Shown: positions 1 to 8,484 of the stretch, one piece after another
Layout of the letters: each line of letters opens with the position of its first letter
How positions within the stretch are numbered: the first letter of the stretch is position 1
Assembly (NCBI RefSeq): GCF_014472415.1
Contig: NZ_JACSZV010000005.1
Span: 124,001 to 188,000 of the forward strand
DNA from: Pseudomonas sp. N40(2020)
GTDB taxonomy: Bacteria > Pseudomonadota > Gammaproteobacteria > Pseudomonadales > Pseudomonadaceae
Direction of reading: 5' to 3'
DNA: 64,000 bases
Notes under the pieces: generated by a model
The model's input: the letters and a program-made list of their open reading frames with translations, nothing else
What the model was told of the DNA's origin: nothing
The model's database searches: none
Translations under genes and position numbers: made by a program

Positions 1-72
1 TCTCCGAAATCAATAAAAAGTGGCACCTGTTATGGACTGGTATCCAGAGCCAATGTAGTCGTTTTTAACTAG
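1..72 (+). CDS. 3' end of an upstream small ORF, candidate precursor peptide (partial)
   Basis: The window opens inside a reading frame that ends at TAG 70-72. Its last 23 codons read S-P-K-S-I-K-S-G-T-C-Y-G-L and onward, ending V-V-F-N. A second frame (positions 3-68) is also open and ends Q-S-Q-C-S-R-F at TAA 66-68. Both contain Ser/Thr and one Cys, as a lanthipeptide core would. Precursor genes usually sit just upstream of lanM, followed by a weak terminator, and a hairpin does follow here. The start codon and leader lie outside the window, so which frame is used, and whether this is a precursor at all, cannot be decided here. Confidence 0.3.
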   Translation, partial: SPKSIKSGTCYGLVSRANVVVFN

Positions 73-76
73 GTAT

Positions 77-98
77 GTGCCGCCTCAAGGCGGCATTT
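77..98 (+). terminator. Intercistronic hairpin (attenuator-like) before lanM
   Basis: TGCCGCC (78-84) pairs with GGCGGCA (89-95) across a TCAA loop and is followed by TTT. It is a compact 7-bp GC stem between the upstream ORF stop and the lanM ribosome binding site. The T-run is short, so partial termination or mRNA end protection is more likely than a full stop. Such an element would let a precursor be made in excess over the modifying enzyme. Confidence 0.5.
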
Positions 99-120
99 CA
101 ATTGACATAAGGAAGTGTTA

Positions 121-2853
121 GTGAGTGATTTCTCGATGGTTGATTCTATGGCGACTTATTCTGGCTCACACAGGGTTTTAGTGAATGAATTTTTAAATAG
201 CCTGTATGAGAGTAAAAAGTTTGATCTTGCTTGTCTGATTGATAAGAAGCTGGCTAATGCCTTTGCTATACACGTGGCAAATAAGGTTGAAAGCTATGTT
301 CGCCAATCCATCGAGGCAGAGGTGTCACATGTTAATGAAAACCTTGGGGTCAGTATGGCCTACGAGGAATTTTTAGAGCAGGATGAATTGTATCTCGAGT
401 TTTTGAGGAAGTACGAGTCGCTGAGGTACTTGCTGGATAAACTTTTTGTGGATGAATTAGAGAATTTCTCATTAGTTAAAGAGTATTTTGTAAAGTCGCT
501 TCCAGAATTGCTGCGTAGTGGTTTTTTGGATGGTCCTCATGAAGTGAGTGATGTGTTTTTGCTGGGAGACGAGAGTCACGATGGAAATAAAAACGTGGCA
601 CTTTTTTATGTTCAAGGATGCCCTGCTTTTGCCTTGAAGTTGCGTGATTTGGAGTTGGAAAGGAAAACAAGCGAGTTTCTTGGAGCTTTTTTCAATGAAC
701 AATGTGGTATTCGCGGTTGGGAGTTTCCAGAATATATATCGGGGCAAGGTTTCGGGTGGGTGAAGTGGTGTGATCAGGTTCCTTTGAAAAGCAAGGCGGA
801 GGTAGAGAATTACTATAGATTGGCAGGTTATTTGATTGCTGCGGCTGCGTCGTTAGGAATTACCGACCTCCATTATGAAAATATCGTAACTCATCAAGGA
901 AACCCCGTTCCGGTCGACTTGGAGGCGGTATTTCATCATGTCTATGTTGATGCGCCGCGTTTGGGAGTACCCAGAACAGGGCTTGTGCCGAATGTTATTA
1001 AGTACACAGATGGACTTGCCGACACCGAGCACGCGGGCATAGGAAATATATTTCGGAAACAATCCGTTAGAAAAGCATCATTAAACACAAATCCAAATGC
1101 GGTGGTGTTTGATGGTGAGGTACAGAATCCAATAGACTATATTGAACATATCGTTGCAGGTTGTGTTGAATGCTACAAGGTCATAATTTATGAGTATCAG
1201 CGTTTTGTAGAGTTTTTGAATCAAACTTCTAATCTAAGAAATAGAATAATCTTGAGAGATACGGCTAACTATTGCTTGGTGATTGAGGCTTCCTATCATC
1301 CGCGGTTTCTAAAGAATAACCAGGATAGAAAAAAATACATCGAGTCTTGCCTAGGATCAGTCGAAGATCATCGGGCTGACTCCGCTCTCTTAAGGGCGGA
1401 GGTTGAATCCTGCTTTTTTGGGGATGTTCCCAGATTTACTTCTTGTGCGAAAGATCTTGCTGTTTGGTCAACTCATGCTGCTGAAAGTATTAAGCTGATT
1501 AATTATGTAAGCGGATACGACAGTGTGAGGGATAATTTATATCGCATAGTGAATGAGGGGTTTGGTAGCGAGATTCAATTTTTAAAGTGCGTATACCGAG
1601 AGGCGGAAAAAATAGTTGACTTGAGTTGTAGGTTTAATCAGGTTCATGGATTTGAGGAAGAAGAAGGTTCTAATTGCTTGGTTCTAAAAACAATGCCTTC
1701 TGCAGTAAATATAACTGCTAAACACATGATTGATACTCGGTCTCCTCCTTTAATGTTTACTAGTAGGTGTGAAAGCTATCTCGAGTTAACTACCGTAGGG
1801 TTTGATTTGTTTTCAGGTTCGGGTGGGCTTGGTTATCTCGCTGCTACTGGGAGATTATTCGAATCAGAATCGGAGAATAAGGAGTTTTTGTTTGCATATT
1901 TTGAGATGATTTTAGGTGATGAGTTGCTATCGTCGTCTCCAATAGGTGGAGCATATGTCGGTGGGCTAAGTTCTATAGCGCCAATTTTTATAGATGGAAA
2001 TTCCTCCTTTATTTCAACTGCAACCGATAAAATTGTTGCGGCTTTTTATTCTGAAGAATATAAAAATCTAGGTTCGGGCTTGATCTATGGTCTTGCTGGA
2101 GCTTTGGTGGTCGCCAGCTGTTATTTTCAATTGTCAAAGAAGGAGGAGTGGCAAGATATTTCTAGATTACTATTCGAGGCGTTAGTCGCGAGATCTGAAT
2201 TAGACGGTGAGCAGATAATATTCCCTAGTAATATCTCAATGCATCCTAAAAAAATATTATGTGGGCTTTCGCATGGACAAGCAGGTATCGCTTATTCGAT
2301 CGCTGTATATGCGATGGTTTTTGATATATCTGATGAAACGGTCATTCCATTGATAAAAGGCGTAATTACGTCGGAAATCAACTGCTTCGAGCGGCAACTT
2401 GGCAACTGGCCAGATTTAAGACATAAGCCTCGAAGCATAGAGCTTCAAAATGAGTTTGGATGGGCGCATGGAGGCGCGGGAATTATTTATGTGTTCGATT
2501 TTTTAAGAAGACATTTTAATATCGACGTGCTTGACAGGTTTTTGCAGGAGCACAGTTTTCGAGCGATGTTCGAGAAGAATTTCAAAGCTTCGGCCAGTAA
2601 AGAAAATTTCTCAGTTTCAAACGGAGTGTTGGGGGTAGAGTTAATTTATCAGCGACTATTCAAGAAAGCTTTGAACGTCGATTTAGAAAGTAAGTATTGG
2701 TCGATTCAGGGGGCGTCTACTTTAGGGTGTGGTCTGATGAAAGGGTGTGCCGGAGAGCAACTAGCCATGAATTCTCTAATGACGGGTGACCAATCTTTTC
2801 CTCTGTTGCCTCATGAACTGTTCAAACTGCGTTTTCGGGAAGTATCCAAATGA
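121..2853 (+). CDS. lanM: LanM-type (class II) lanthipeptide synthetase with atypical cyclase domain
   Basis: Class II lanthipeptide synthetases phosphorylate and eliminate Ser/Thr in a precursor, then cyclise Cys onto the dehydro residues. I prefer the GTG at 121 because AAGGA (109-113) lies 7 nt upstream; the GTG at 115 is too close to it. The protein is then 910 aa. The N-terminal half matches the DUF4135 dehydratase: D249-x-H251-x-x-N254 and D266 correspond to the kinase-like site known in CylM. The C-terminal half is LanC-like, with the first glycine motif SHGQAG near H718. The zinc-ligand motifs are altered: W-C-x-G reads W-A782-H-G, and the C-H-G motif reads M873-K874-G. Cys870 and Cys876 lie nearby. 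Dehydration therefore looks possible, while zinc-dependent cyclisation is doubtful. The gene is AT-rich compared with the region beyond 5.8 kb. Its stop overlaps the transporter start by 4 nt. Confidence 0.85.
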   Translation: MSDFSMVDSMATYSGSHRVLVNEFLNSLYESKKFDLACLIDKKLANAFAIHVANKVESYVRQSIEAEVSHVNENLGVSMAYEEFLEQDELYLEFLRKYESLRYLLDKLFVDELENFSLVKEYFVKSLPELLRSGFLDGPHEVSDVFLLGDESHDGNKNVALFYVQGCPAFALKLRDLELERKTSEFLGAFFNEQCGIRGWEFPEYISGQGFGWVKWCDQVPLKSKAEVENYYRLAGYLIAAAASLGITDLHYENIVTHQGNPVPVDLEAVFHHVYVDAPRLGVPRTGLVPNVIKYTDGLADTEHAGIGNIFRKQSVRKASLNTNPNAVVFDGEVQNPIDYIEHIVAGCVECYKVIIYEYQRFVEFLNQTSNLRNRIILRDTANYCLVIEASYHPRFLKNNQDRKKYIESCLGSVEDHRADSALLRAEVESCFFGDVPRFTSCAKDLAVWSTHAAESIKLINYVSGYDSVRDNLYRIVNEGFGSEIQFLKCVYREAEKIVDLSCRFNQVHGFEEEEGSNCLVLKTMPSAVNITAKHMIDTRSPPLMFTSRCESYLELTTVGFDLFSGSGGLGYLAATGRLFESESENKEFLFAYFEMILGDELLSSSPIGGAYVGGLSSIAPIFIDGNSSFISTATDKIVAAFYSEEYKNLGSGLIYGLAGALVVASCYFQLSKKEEWQDISRLLFEALVARSELDGEQIIFPSNISMHPKKILCGLSHGQAGIAYSIAVYAMVFDISDETVIPLIKGVITSEINCFERQLGNWPDLRHKPRSIELQNEFGWAHGGAGIIYVFDFLRRHFNIDVLDRFLQEHSFRAMFEKNFKASASKENFSVSNGVLGVELIYQRLFKKALNVDLESKYWSIQGASTLGCGLMKGCAGEQLAMNSLMTGDQSFPLLPHELFKLRFREVSK

Positions 2854-4523
2854 ATGTCAAAGGATTTGTTGATACTTATACGCTACTGAAGTTGTCCATG
2901 AAATCAAAGGACGTAAGTCGTTTGGCCTTTTTAGTAGTGTTGATTTTCCTTACCGCGATAGGTTTTGGTCTCGTACCGTTATTTTTGCAGAGGATGCTTG
3001 CGGTTGCATCAGGTAATCATGAGCAGTTTTTGATGTTTTTGAGCCTGGTAGTCGGCGTTATTTTTATATCTCAGGTGTTTTCTCATTTGTCCGATGTAAT
3101 GACAATGATGTTTATCCAGCGGGTGAATATAAATCTTGGTGAGATGTTCATTAAGAGATCTATTCGTTTGTCTGCATGTGAGAGCCTGATAAAAGGCCCG
3201 GCGCAACTGGCGCAGGTGCTGCAATGTGCTTCTGCGAGTATGGATAACACAATTCGATCAATGCTGGTTAGTATATTGCCCTCTATCATTCAAATATTCG
3301 TATCGTTAGTTGTGTTGTGGGTTTTTAAAGATTTTTTCGTAATGTTCATGATTTTTTTGTACGTTTTTACGTATGCAATTATTAGCTCTTCAATGATTGG
3401 GCGCTTGTCAGAGTTGTTCAAGGTTGTGATATTAAAAGAGATGGGGAGTTCAAAAACCATTCATGGCATTGTTTCGAATATTGAGACAATACGTATATAT
3501 TTGGCCGATGAATTTCTGTTGCGTTTTTTTCGTGAAGATCAAGAAGGTGTTTATCAGTCTTGGTTGGGTTTTTATAGGAGAAGTACTTGTCTAGAAGTTT
3601 TTAGGGTATGTGTTTTTTCGCTTGTTTTTTTTGTTGTTCTTTATGAGTCTTCACTAAGGTTACTTTCCGGAGAGATAGGTGTTGGTCATTTTGTAATGGT
3701 TGCAGCCTATATGTTTCAGGTGTGTCAGCCATACGATGCTCTTTTAAAAAGTATTGGTAGCATGATTGAATCACTCGGTGGCTTTGCACCCTTGCTGAAA
3801 CATCTCGACGCTTGTGAAGTTCGGCATGTTGGTAAAGGTAATGAGCTTCCGAATATTAGTCATCACCTGGAATTTTCTAATGTTCGATTTTCTTACCCTG
3901 AGCGACCTACAGAAAAGGTGCTGCACGATTTGTCAATCCGATTTATTCCGGGTGAAGTAGTTGCGATCACCGGTCCATCTGGTGTGGGTAAGTCGACAAT
4001 TGTCAAGTTGCTGATGCGGCTCTATACACCCTCTTCGGGTTTAATTAAATATGGTGGTGTTGCGATAGAAGATTTGTCTGATCAAGACTTCTATTCTAGG
4101 TTTTCTTTCGTATCCCAAGAGGTTGGTTTATTCAACGGGTCGTTAAGATTTAATCTAAGAATCGCTGATCAAAATGCACCTGATGAAAGATTAGAAGCAG
4201 TTTTAAAACTTGCTGACCTTGGTGGATTCCTAAAAGGCTTGCCATCCGGGCTGGATACGGAAATTGGAGACAGGGGTTTAATGTTGTCGGGAGGCGAGCG
4301 TCAACGTCTTGCCTTGGCAAGAAGTTTTTTGCGAGACCATAAGGTCGTCGTTTTTGACGAGAGCACGGCATTCCTTGATGAGGTTGCTGAGCGAGCAGTG
4401 ATCTCAAATATCAAAAAATATAATGCGTCTAATATTGTGATCATTGTTGCTCATCGAGAGTCGATATTAAAGTTGGCTGATCGAGTGGTCTCGTTTAATG
4501 GCGAATTTTGCGTGGAGCTTTAA
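2850..4523 (+). CDS. ABC transporter, fused permease and ATPase (LanT-like exporter without peptidase domain)
   Basis: This is a half-transporter of 557 aa in the exporter (ABC type IV, MsbA-like) arrangement. About six hydrophobic segments fall in residues 20-320. The nucleotide-binding domain has Walker A GPSGVGKST (about 375-383), signature LSGGERQR (479-486), Walker B VVVFDE with D503/E504, and an H-loop in IIVAHRES. The ATG at 2850 overlaps the lanM stop (ATGA), so the two are translationally coupled. It most likely exports the modified peptide across the inner membrane as a homodimer. Dedicated LanT proteins often carry an N-terminal C39 cysteine protease that removes the leader. That domain is absent here, since the first membrane helix begins near residue 24. 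Leader removal must therefore be done elsewhere or not at all. AT-rich like its neighbours. Confidence 0.85.
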   Translation: MNVKGFVDTYTLLKLSMKSKDVSRLAFLVVLIFLTAIGFGLVPLFLQRMLAVASGNHEQFLMFLSLVVGVIFISQVFSHLSDVMTMMFIQRVNINLGEMFIKRSIRLSACESLIKGPAQLAQVLQCASASMDNTIRSMLVSILPSIIQIFVSLVVLWVFKDFFVMFMIFLYVFTYAIISSSMIGRLSELFKVVILKEMGSSKTIHGIVSNIETIRIYLADEFLLRFFREDQEGVYQSWLGFYRRSTCLEVFRVCVFSLVFFVVLYESSLRLLSGEIGVGHFVMVAAYMFQVCQPYDALLKSIGSMIESLGGFAPLLKHLDACEVRHVGKGNELPNISHHLEFSNVRFSYPERPTEKVLHDLSIRFIPGEVVAITGPSGVGKSTIVKLLMRLYTPSSGLIKYGGVAIEDLSDQDFYSRFSFVSQEVGLFNGSLRFNLRIADQNAPDERLEAVLKLADLGGFLKGLPSGLDTEIGDRGLMLSGGERQRLALARSFLRDHKVVVFDESTAFLDEVAERAVISNIKKYNASNIVIIVAHRESILKLADRVVSFNGEFCVEL

Positions 4524-4525
4524 TC

Positions 4526-5686
4526 GTGAGAATATTGTCTGTTTCAATTAAAGGGTACCGCTCTGTTGATGATGTGTTTCTGAATCTTGATGGTTTGAAT
4601 ATTTTTCATGGTGAAAATGGAGTTGGGAAAACTAATTTATATAATGCACTCAAGCTCGTGCAGGCTGCTGCAACGGGAGAGTTTTCGAAGTTTATCGTTC
4701 GGGAGGGTGGCATGCAGTCGATCCTTTCGGAGAATTCAAAGCGCAATGCAGATCGTTCAAAAATTATTTTTGAAGTGCGGTTCTCGACTTTTTCAGATGA
4801 TGATGACTATTACAGTTACGGAATCACAGCGGGACTAGTGCCGCAAAAAACCGCTTTTGGAGAAAAGATTGTATTGGGCGATGGTTTTGAGTTTGAACCT
4901 CAAATCAAAACTGAAAAACTGATTTTTCATAATGGACGGAAAAGTCATACTTTGATGTTCCGAGAAAATGGTTTCTTGAAGGTGATGGATCGAGAAATGG
5001 CCGTTCTCGACATGTCGAATGCTATTCGACTATTCCCCTCTGCTACGGCATTAAGCTCTCTCACGGATGCAGAGCGTTTTCCAGAGGTGTTACGCGTCAA
5101 ACATGAAATTATGGGGTGGCGTTTTTATCACGGTTTCAGGACTGATATTGAGTCGCCCATTCGCAAGCCTTGCTACGCAGTTAGTGACACGGTACTTCAT
5201 TCGTCTGGAGCAAATCTCGCTGCGGTTCTGGCGACGCATAAATATATAGTTCAAGATCTCGATGTTGTTGAAGAGTTGATTGCGGATACATTCGGAGGGG
5301 CTATTTTGGAGATTTCAAGACCGGAACGTACCGTTTCTTTTGGACTTCGATTTCCTCAAAGTAATCGCACAAGCAATGCGTGGGAACTATCTGACGGCAC
5401 TTTGCAATATATTTGCCTAGCTGTTGCGCTGACATCCAGTTCTTTGCCTCCATTCATTGTTTTGAATGAGCCTGACAACAGTTTGCATCCCGATATGCTC
5501 AGGTCGTTGGCTGTTTTGATTAGTTCTGCCAGCAAGCGATCGCAGATTTGGGTTGTTACTCATTCACCGATATTGAAAGATATTCTTGAAGAGTCAGGGA
5601 CGTCTAAATCTCGGCATGTCATTAAACGGGGGCTTCATACATGGATTGAAGGGTTGGCTCTAAATGGTGAAGTTAATACTTTTTGA
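4526..5686 (+). CDS. AAA-family ATPase (RecF/SMC/OLD-like, AAA_21 type)
   Basis: I choose the GTG at 4526 (386 aa) because GGAG at 4514-4517 lies 8 nt upstream. A TTG 18 nt earlier is in frame but has no such site. P-loop GENGVGKTN (about 29-37), ABC-like signature LSDGTLQY, Walker B IVLNEPDNSLHP and switch His in VVTHSP together define a soluble ATPase with an SMC/ABC-like head, as in the OLD/AAA_21 families. No nuclease (Toprim) domain is visible, because the protein ends soon after the VTHSP motif. It starts 2 nt after the transporter stop and shares its AT-rich composition, so it belongs to the lanthipeptide-like operon. Its role is unknown; immunity, regulation or a separate defence function are all possible. 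Confidence 0.75.
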   Translation: MRILSVSIKGYRSVDDVFLNLDGLNIFHGENGVGKTNLYNALKLVQAAATGEFSKFIVREGGMQSILSENSKRNADRSKIIFEVRFSTFSDDDDYYSYGITAGLVPQKTAFGEKIVLGDGFEFEPQIKTEKLIFHNGRKSHTLMFRENGFLKVMDREMAVLDMSNAIRLFPSATALSSLTDAERFPEVLRVKHEIMGWRFYHGFRTDIESPIRKPCYAVSDTVLHSSGANLAAVLATHKYIVQDLDVVEELIADTFGGAILEISRPERTVSFGLRFPQSNRTSNAWELSDGTLQYICLAVALTSSSLPPFIVLNEPDNSLHPDMLRSLAVLISSASKRSQIWVVTHSPILKDILEESGTSKSRHVIKRGLHTWIEGLALNGEVNTF

Positions 5687-5850
5687 CACAATCGAAAGCT
5701 GGGATTTTGATTCACACAGCGCAGGGATAGGCATGAAATTGGTGCATTGATGATGCATCTTGGAACACTGATTCTTCGGCATTTAGCGACTCTATATGAG
5801 TGGTTTGGCCTTTGTGCACTTGCGCCATTCCGGGACGCGGACGCCGCGCG
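5687..5850. other. Composition boundary between AT-rich island and GC-rich chromosome
   Basis: After the ATPase stop the sequence stays AT-rich to about 5810, then switches abruptly to the high-GC texture of the rest of the window. No tRNA, integrase or clear direct repeat is visible here. The palindromic stretch around 5741-5757 (GCATTGATGATGC) is the only local structure and has no T-run. Confidence 0.5.
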
Positions 5851-6663
5851 TCAAAGAAATCGCAGCAATGCAGCGACGATCGCTTCAGGGGCGTCTTCCT
5901 GGACGAGGTGGCCGGCGTTGGGTATTGGGTGAAATTGTGATCCCGGGATCATCTGGTGTAACGCCCGACCCCGTTCGATGGGAATCCATTGATCGTCCTC
6001 ACCCCAGAGAATCTGCACCGGGCAGCGGATCGCCGGGTACAGAATTTCGGCTTCACGGGTATAGCGTTCGTCCATCTGCGCGATCTGCCGATAGAACGCC
6101 GCTTGCCCCGGATCGCCGAGCCACGGCTGCACGTATGGGGCCAGTTCATCATCGGGAATATCCCGGTGTATCGCCCCGCGAATGTAGGTCGGCACGATGG
6201 CGCGCTGGATGTAATCCGGCAGGCCGCTGAACGCCGCTTCATGCTGGCGCACGTGCTGCACGAACGGTGATCCCCACGGCGTCAGCGCCACCGGGTCGAT
6301 CAGCGTCAGGCTGCGGTAATCCTTTTCGTTGAGCAGATGCGTGCGCAGTACCGTGGCGCCGCCGAAGTCGTGGGCGACTACGTCGGGGCGCTGGATGTTC
6401 CTGTGATCGAGCAGTTGTGCGAGGAGTTGGTTTTGCACGCCGAGTGACACGTCAGCGTCCGGTTGTTCCGAGCGCCCGTAGCCCAGCAAATCGAAATAAT
6501 GCACGCGGTGCGTGGCGAAAAAGTGCGGCGCGATGCGATGCCAGACATAGGACGAGAAGGGCGTGCCATGCACGAACACAAGCGGCGGGCCGTCGCCGCG
6601 TACGGCATGCCGCACCGGGTGGCCGTTGAAGTCAAAGACCTGATCCAGCAGCCAGTCCGTCAT
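5851..6663 (-). CDS. Alpha/beta-fold hydrolase (haloalkane dehalogenase-like)
   Basis: The start is the ATG at 6663, with AGAGGA about 7 nt upstream, giving 270 aa; an in-frame codon 30 nt further up has no such site. The protein shows the alpha/beta hydrolase pattern: oxyanion motif HGTPFSSYVW near the N-terminus, nucleophile elbow AHDFGG with Asp rather than Ser, acid in LWGEDDQW, and catalytic His in NAGHLVQED near the end. An Asp nucleophile is typical of haloalkane and fluoroacetate dehalogenases, which hydrolyse carbon-halogen bonds through an aspartyl ester. Epoxide hydrolases share this layout, so the substrate is uncertain. No signal peptide is seen, so it should be cytoplasmic. It appears monocistronic and converges on the acquired region. 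Confidence 0.8.
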   Translation of the reverse strand: MTDWLLDQVFDFNGHPVRHAVRGDGPPLVFVHGTPFSSYVWHRIAPHFFATHRVHYFDLLGYGRSEQPDADVSLGVQNQLLAQLLDHRNIQRPDVVAHDFGGATVLRTHLLNEKDYRSLTLIDPVALTPWGSPFVQHVRQHEAAFSGLPDYIQRAIVPTYIRGAIHRDIPDDELAPYVQPWLGDPGQAAFYRQIAQMDERYTREAEILYPAIRCPVQILWGEDDQWIPIERGRALHQMIPGSQFHPIPNAGHLVQEDAPEAIVAALLRFL

Positions 6664-6706
6664 GGGCCTGTCCTCTTGGCGGGTTTGAGCCAAAGAGCAT
6701 AGGCAT

Positions 6707-6730
6707 AAAAAAACAGCCGGGGAGGCTGTT
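6707..6730 (-). terminator. Rho-independent terminator downstream of queD
   Basis: AACAGCC (6712-6718) pairs with GGCTGTT (6724-6730) around a GGGGA loop. Read on the minus strand, a run of seven T follows. It sits 76 nt past the queD stop, with a REP hairpin in between. Confidence 0.7.
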
Positions 6731-6756
6731 CTCTATTTCCATGGATAAACACCGAG

Positions 6757-6791
6757 CCCGTAGGAGCAGCCTTCGGCAGCTCCTACACGGG
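6757..6791. repeat. REP hairpin
   Basis: CCCGTAGGAGC and GCTCCTACACGGG form a near-perfect inverted repeat around GCCTTCGG. This is the family that reappears at 19429, 34236, 48835 and 59732. It lies just past the queD stop. Confidence 0.7.
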
Positions 6792-6805
6792 GTATCGGTG
6801 TTGGA

Positions 6806-7162
6806 TCATTCGCCGCGATAGATGCAACCGCTGGTGCAGGTCTCATGAATACGGATCGCGCTGAGTTCCGGCAGCAGCGGCTTCATTTCATTCCAGATGA
6901 ATTTGGCCAGCACTTCACTGGTCGGGTTTTCCAGGCCGGGAATGTCATTCAGGTAGTTGTGATCCAGACGCTCGTACAGCGGCTTGAAAATCGCCTTGAT
7001 CTCGGAGAAGTCGCGGATCCAGCCGGTGTGCGGATCAAGGTCGCCGCTGAGGTGAATCGCCACCTTGAACGAGTGACCGTGCAGACGCCCGCACTTGTGG
7101 CCGTCCGGGACGTGCGGCAGGCGGTGGGCGGATTCGAATGTAAATTCCTTGAAGATTTCCAC
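6806..7162 (-). CDS. queD: 6-carboxy-5,6,7,8-tetrahydropterin synthase QueD
   Basis: QueD converts dihydroneopterin triphosphate to 6-carboxytetrahydropterin, the second step of queuosine/7-deazaguanine biosynthesis. The 118-aa protein has the expected zinc histidines H13, H28 and H30 (the latter in LHGHSF), the catalytic Cys24 in KCGRLHGH, and the C-terminal IHETCTSGC segment with the substrate-binding Glu. Length is normal for the family. It is soluble. It lies 85 nt downstream of the patatin-like gene on the same strand and is followed by a REP hairpin and a terminator, so it probably ends a short transcription unit. No preQ1 riboswitch was noticed upstream. Confidence 0.95.
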   Translation of the reverse strand: MEIFKEFTFESAHRLPHVPDGHKCGRLHGHSFKVAIHLSGDLDPHTGWIRDFSEIKAIFKPLYERLDHNYLNDIPGLENPTSEVLAKFIWNEMKPLLPELSAIRIHETCTSGCIYRGE

Positions 7163-7247
7163 AGTATTTTCAGCTCTGTTCAGATGGCGTTCGCCGCAGC
7201 GATTCGGGCAGGCCGCGAGTTTATCAGCTTGTGTTTGGCCGTGCTGA

Positions 7248-8327
7248 CTAAAGGGTCAGCAAGCGTTCGGCGAGGCGACCGTTGGCAGTCAGTTCGAGGA
7301 ATTCGTCACCGAGGCGCCGGCTCTCGTCCATTGCCGCGTGCCAGTACTTCTGCCGGCTGGGCGCATCGCCCATGAAGCGTTTGAAGTCGTTCCGATCGGG
7401 CAGTTTGCCGTAGGGCAGGCGCGCCAGATACTCCTTCGACGGCGCCAGCAACAGCACGTCCTGCAAGCGCTCCACCGATGCGCGGCGCCACGGCAGGGTT
7501 TTGTCGAACCAGCCCGGAATTACCCGGTCGGTGAAGTGCGGATAGAGCACGATGCCGTCGCCGCTGTAGGGCAGGTCGAGGTGATAGTCGAGCAGACCGC
7601 CGTCGCGGAACGTCCCCTCACCGGCGCCCGGCAAGTCGCGCACGCCCTCCATCACCATCGGGATTGAACCCGAGGCCAGCAGTGCCTGGCGCAGATTGCC
7701 GGCGTTGAGCGCGACGAAGCGCGACGGGAAATCGTTCAGTGCGTTGACCGGTGGCGCCAGGCGCGGATCGTGAATGATCAGCCGTTCGAAGTGCCGCGAG
7801 AGCCGCGCGCGACCACGCAGGTTGTCGGCGATCACCGAGCCCAGCGCCAAGCCAAGTCGGCCACGATGATCATCAGCGAGGCGGCCCTGGCTTTTGACCA
7901 CCATGATGTTCAGGCGGTAATCGGCGTTGTTCAGGATGCTCGCGTCGCGACCGTCGAGCAGGTCGTTGAGCATGCGCTGCGAGCTCTGACTGATCTCGGC
8001 CATGGTCACGCCTTTGTTGAAATTCTGCTCGGCGTACAAGCGCCCGAGGCGGCGGATGCCTTCGGCGGCATCGGGCAGGCAGGCACTGGCGAAGCGCCAG
8101 GAACCGACCGAGGCGCCGATCAGCGAGCGCTCGCGTGGCGCGCTCGGCAGCCATTCACCGAACAACGCCAGATCCAGCCCCTGAATCCCCAACGCCTTCG
8201 GTCCACCGGCCGCGCCGGGCAGGGTGCCGACGTCGGCGGCGTTCAGACCCTGGGCTCGAATCCGCGCCATGGCTCGGGGGCCGGCCTTGAGGGTGAGGGC
8301 GGGGAATTTGATGTGGATGGCTGTCAT
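7248..8327 (-). CDS. Patatin-like phospholipase
   Basis: I take the ATG at 8327 (359 aa) because the conserved domain starts soon after. The longer frame upstream is not protein-like and would overlap the divergent bqs promoter. Patatin hallmarks are present: oxyanion loop [10 protein letters not shown] (about 38-47), nucleophile S73 in GASVGS, and the catalytic Asp D242 in RDGGLLDYH. Patatin-like enzymes use a Ser-Asp dyad to hydrolyse acyl esters of phospholipids. No signal peptide is visible, so an intracellular lipase acting at the inner membrane leaflet is likely. It is divergent from the bqs-like operon, and queD follows on the same strand. Confidence 0.85.
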   Translation of the reverse strand: MTAIHIKFPALTLKAGPRAMARIRAQGLNAADVGTLPGAAGGPKALGIQGLDLALFGEWLPSAPRERSLIGASVGSWRFASACLPDAAEGIRRLGRLYAEQNFNKGVTMAEISQSSQRMLNDLLDGRDASILNNADYRLNIMVVKSQGRLADDHRGRLGLALGSVIADNLRGRARLSRHFERLIIHDPRLAPPVNALNDFPSRFVALNAGNLRQALLASGSIPMVMEGVRDLPGAGEGTFRDGGLLDYHLDLPYSGDGIVLYPHFTDRVIPGWFDKTLPWRRASVERLQDVLLLAPSKEYLARLPYGKLPDRNDFKRFMGDAPSRQKYWHAAMDESRRLGDEFLELTANGRLAERLLTL

Positions 8328-8414
8328 ACCGGTCTCGATCGTTAGCAAGCGAAGGATTATAGAACCACTGCTCCCACAGGGGGACCCTTTATTGCCTTGG
8401 AGCAATGATGGCAA

Positions 8415-8430
8415 TTCAGTTTCAGTTAAG
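8415..8430 (+). promoter_or_regulatory. BqsR-type tandem box TTCAG-N6-TTAAG
   Basis: The site reads TTCAG (8415-8419), six bases, TTAAG (8426-8430), 55 nt before the first PepSY gene start. As I recall it, the response regulator BqsR of P. aeruginosa recognises TTAAG-N6-TTAAG. This has the same spacing with one mismatch, and the downstream genes have the bqs order, which suggests autoregulation. Confidence 0.55.
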
Positions 8431-8484
8431 TTGCTCCCGCTAAGGTGCCCACCGTCGCAACACATAAAAAATACGGAGACATCC

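Noticed and set aside
5687..5850. Attachment site or tRNA at the island boundary
   Set aside because: No tRNA fold and no direct repeat were seen; the other end is outside the window.
5747..6270. Short open frames on the plus strand at the island edge
   Set aside because: They overlap the hydrolase gene on the other strand and show no signal or domain.
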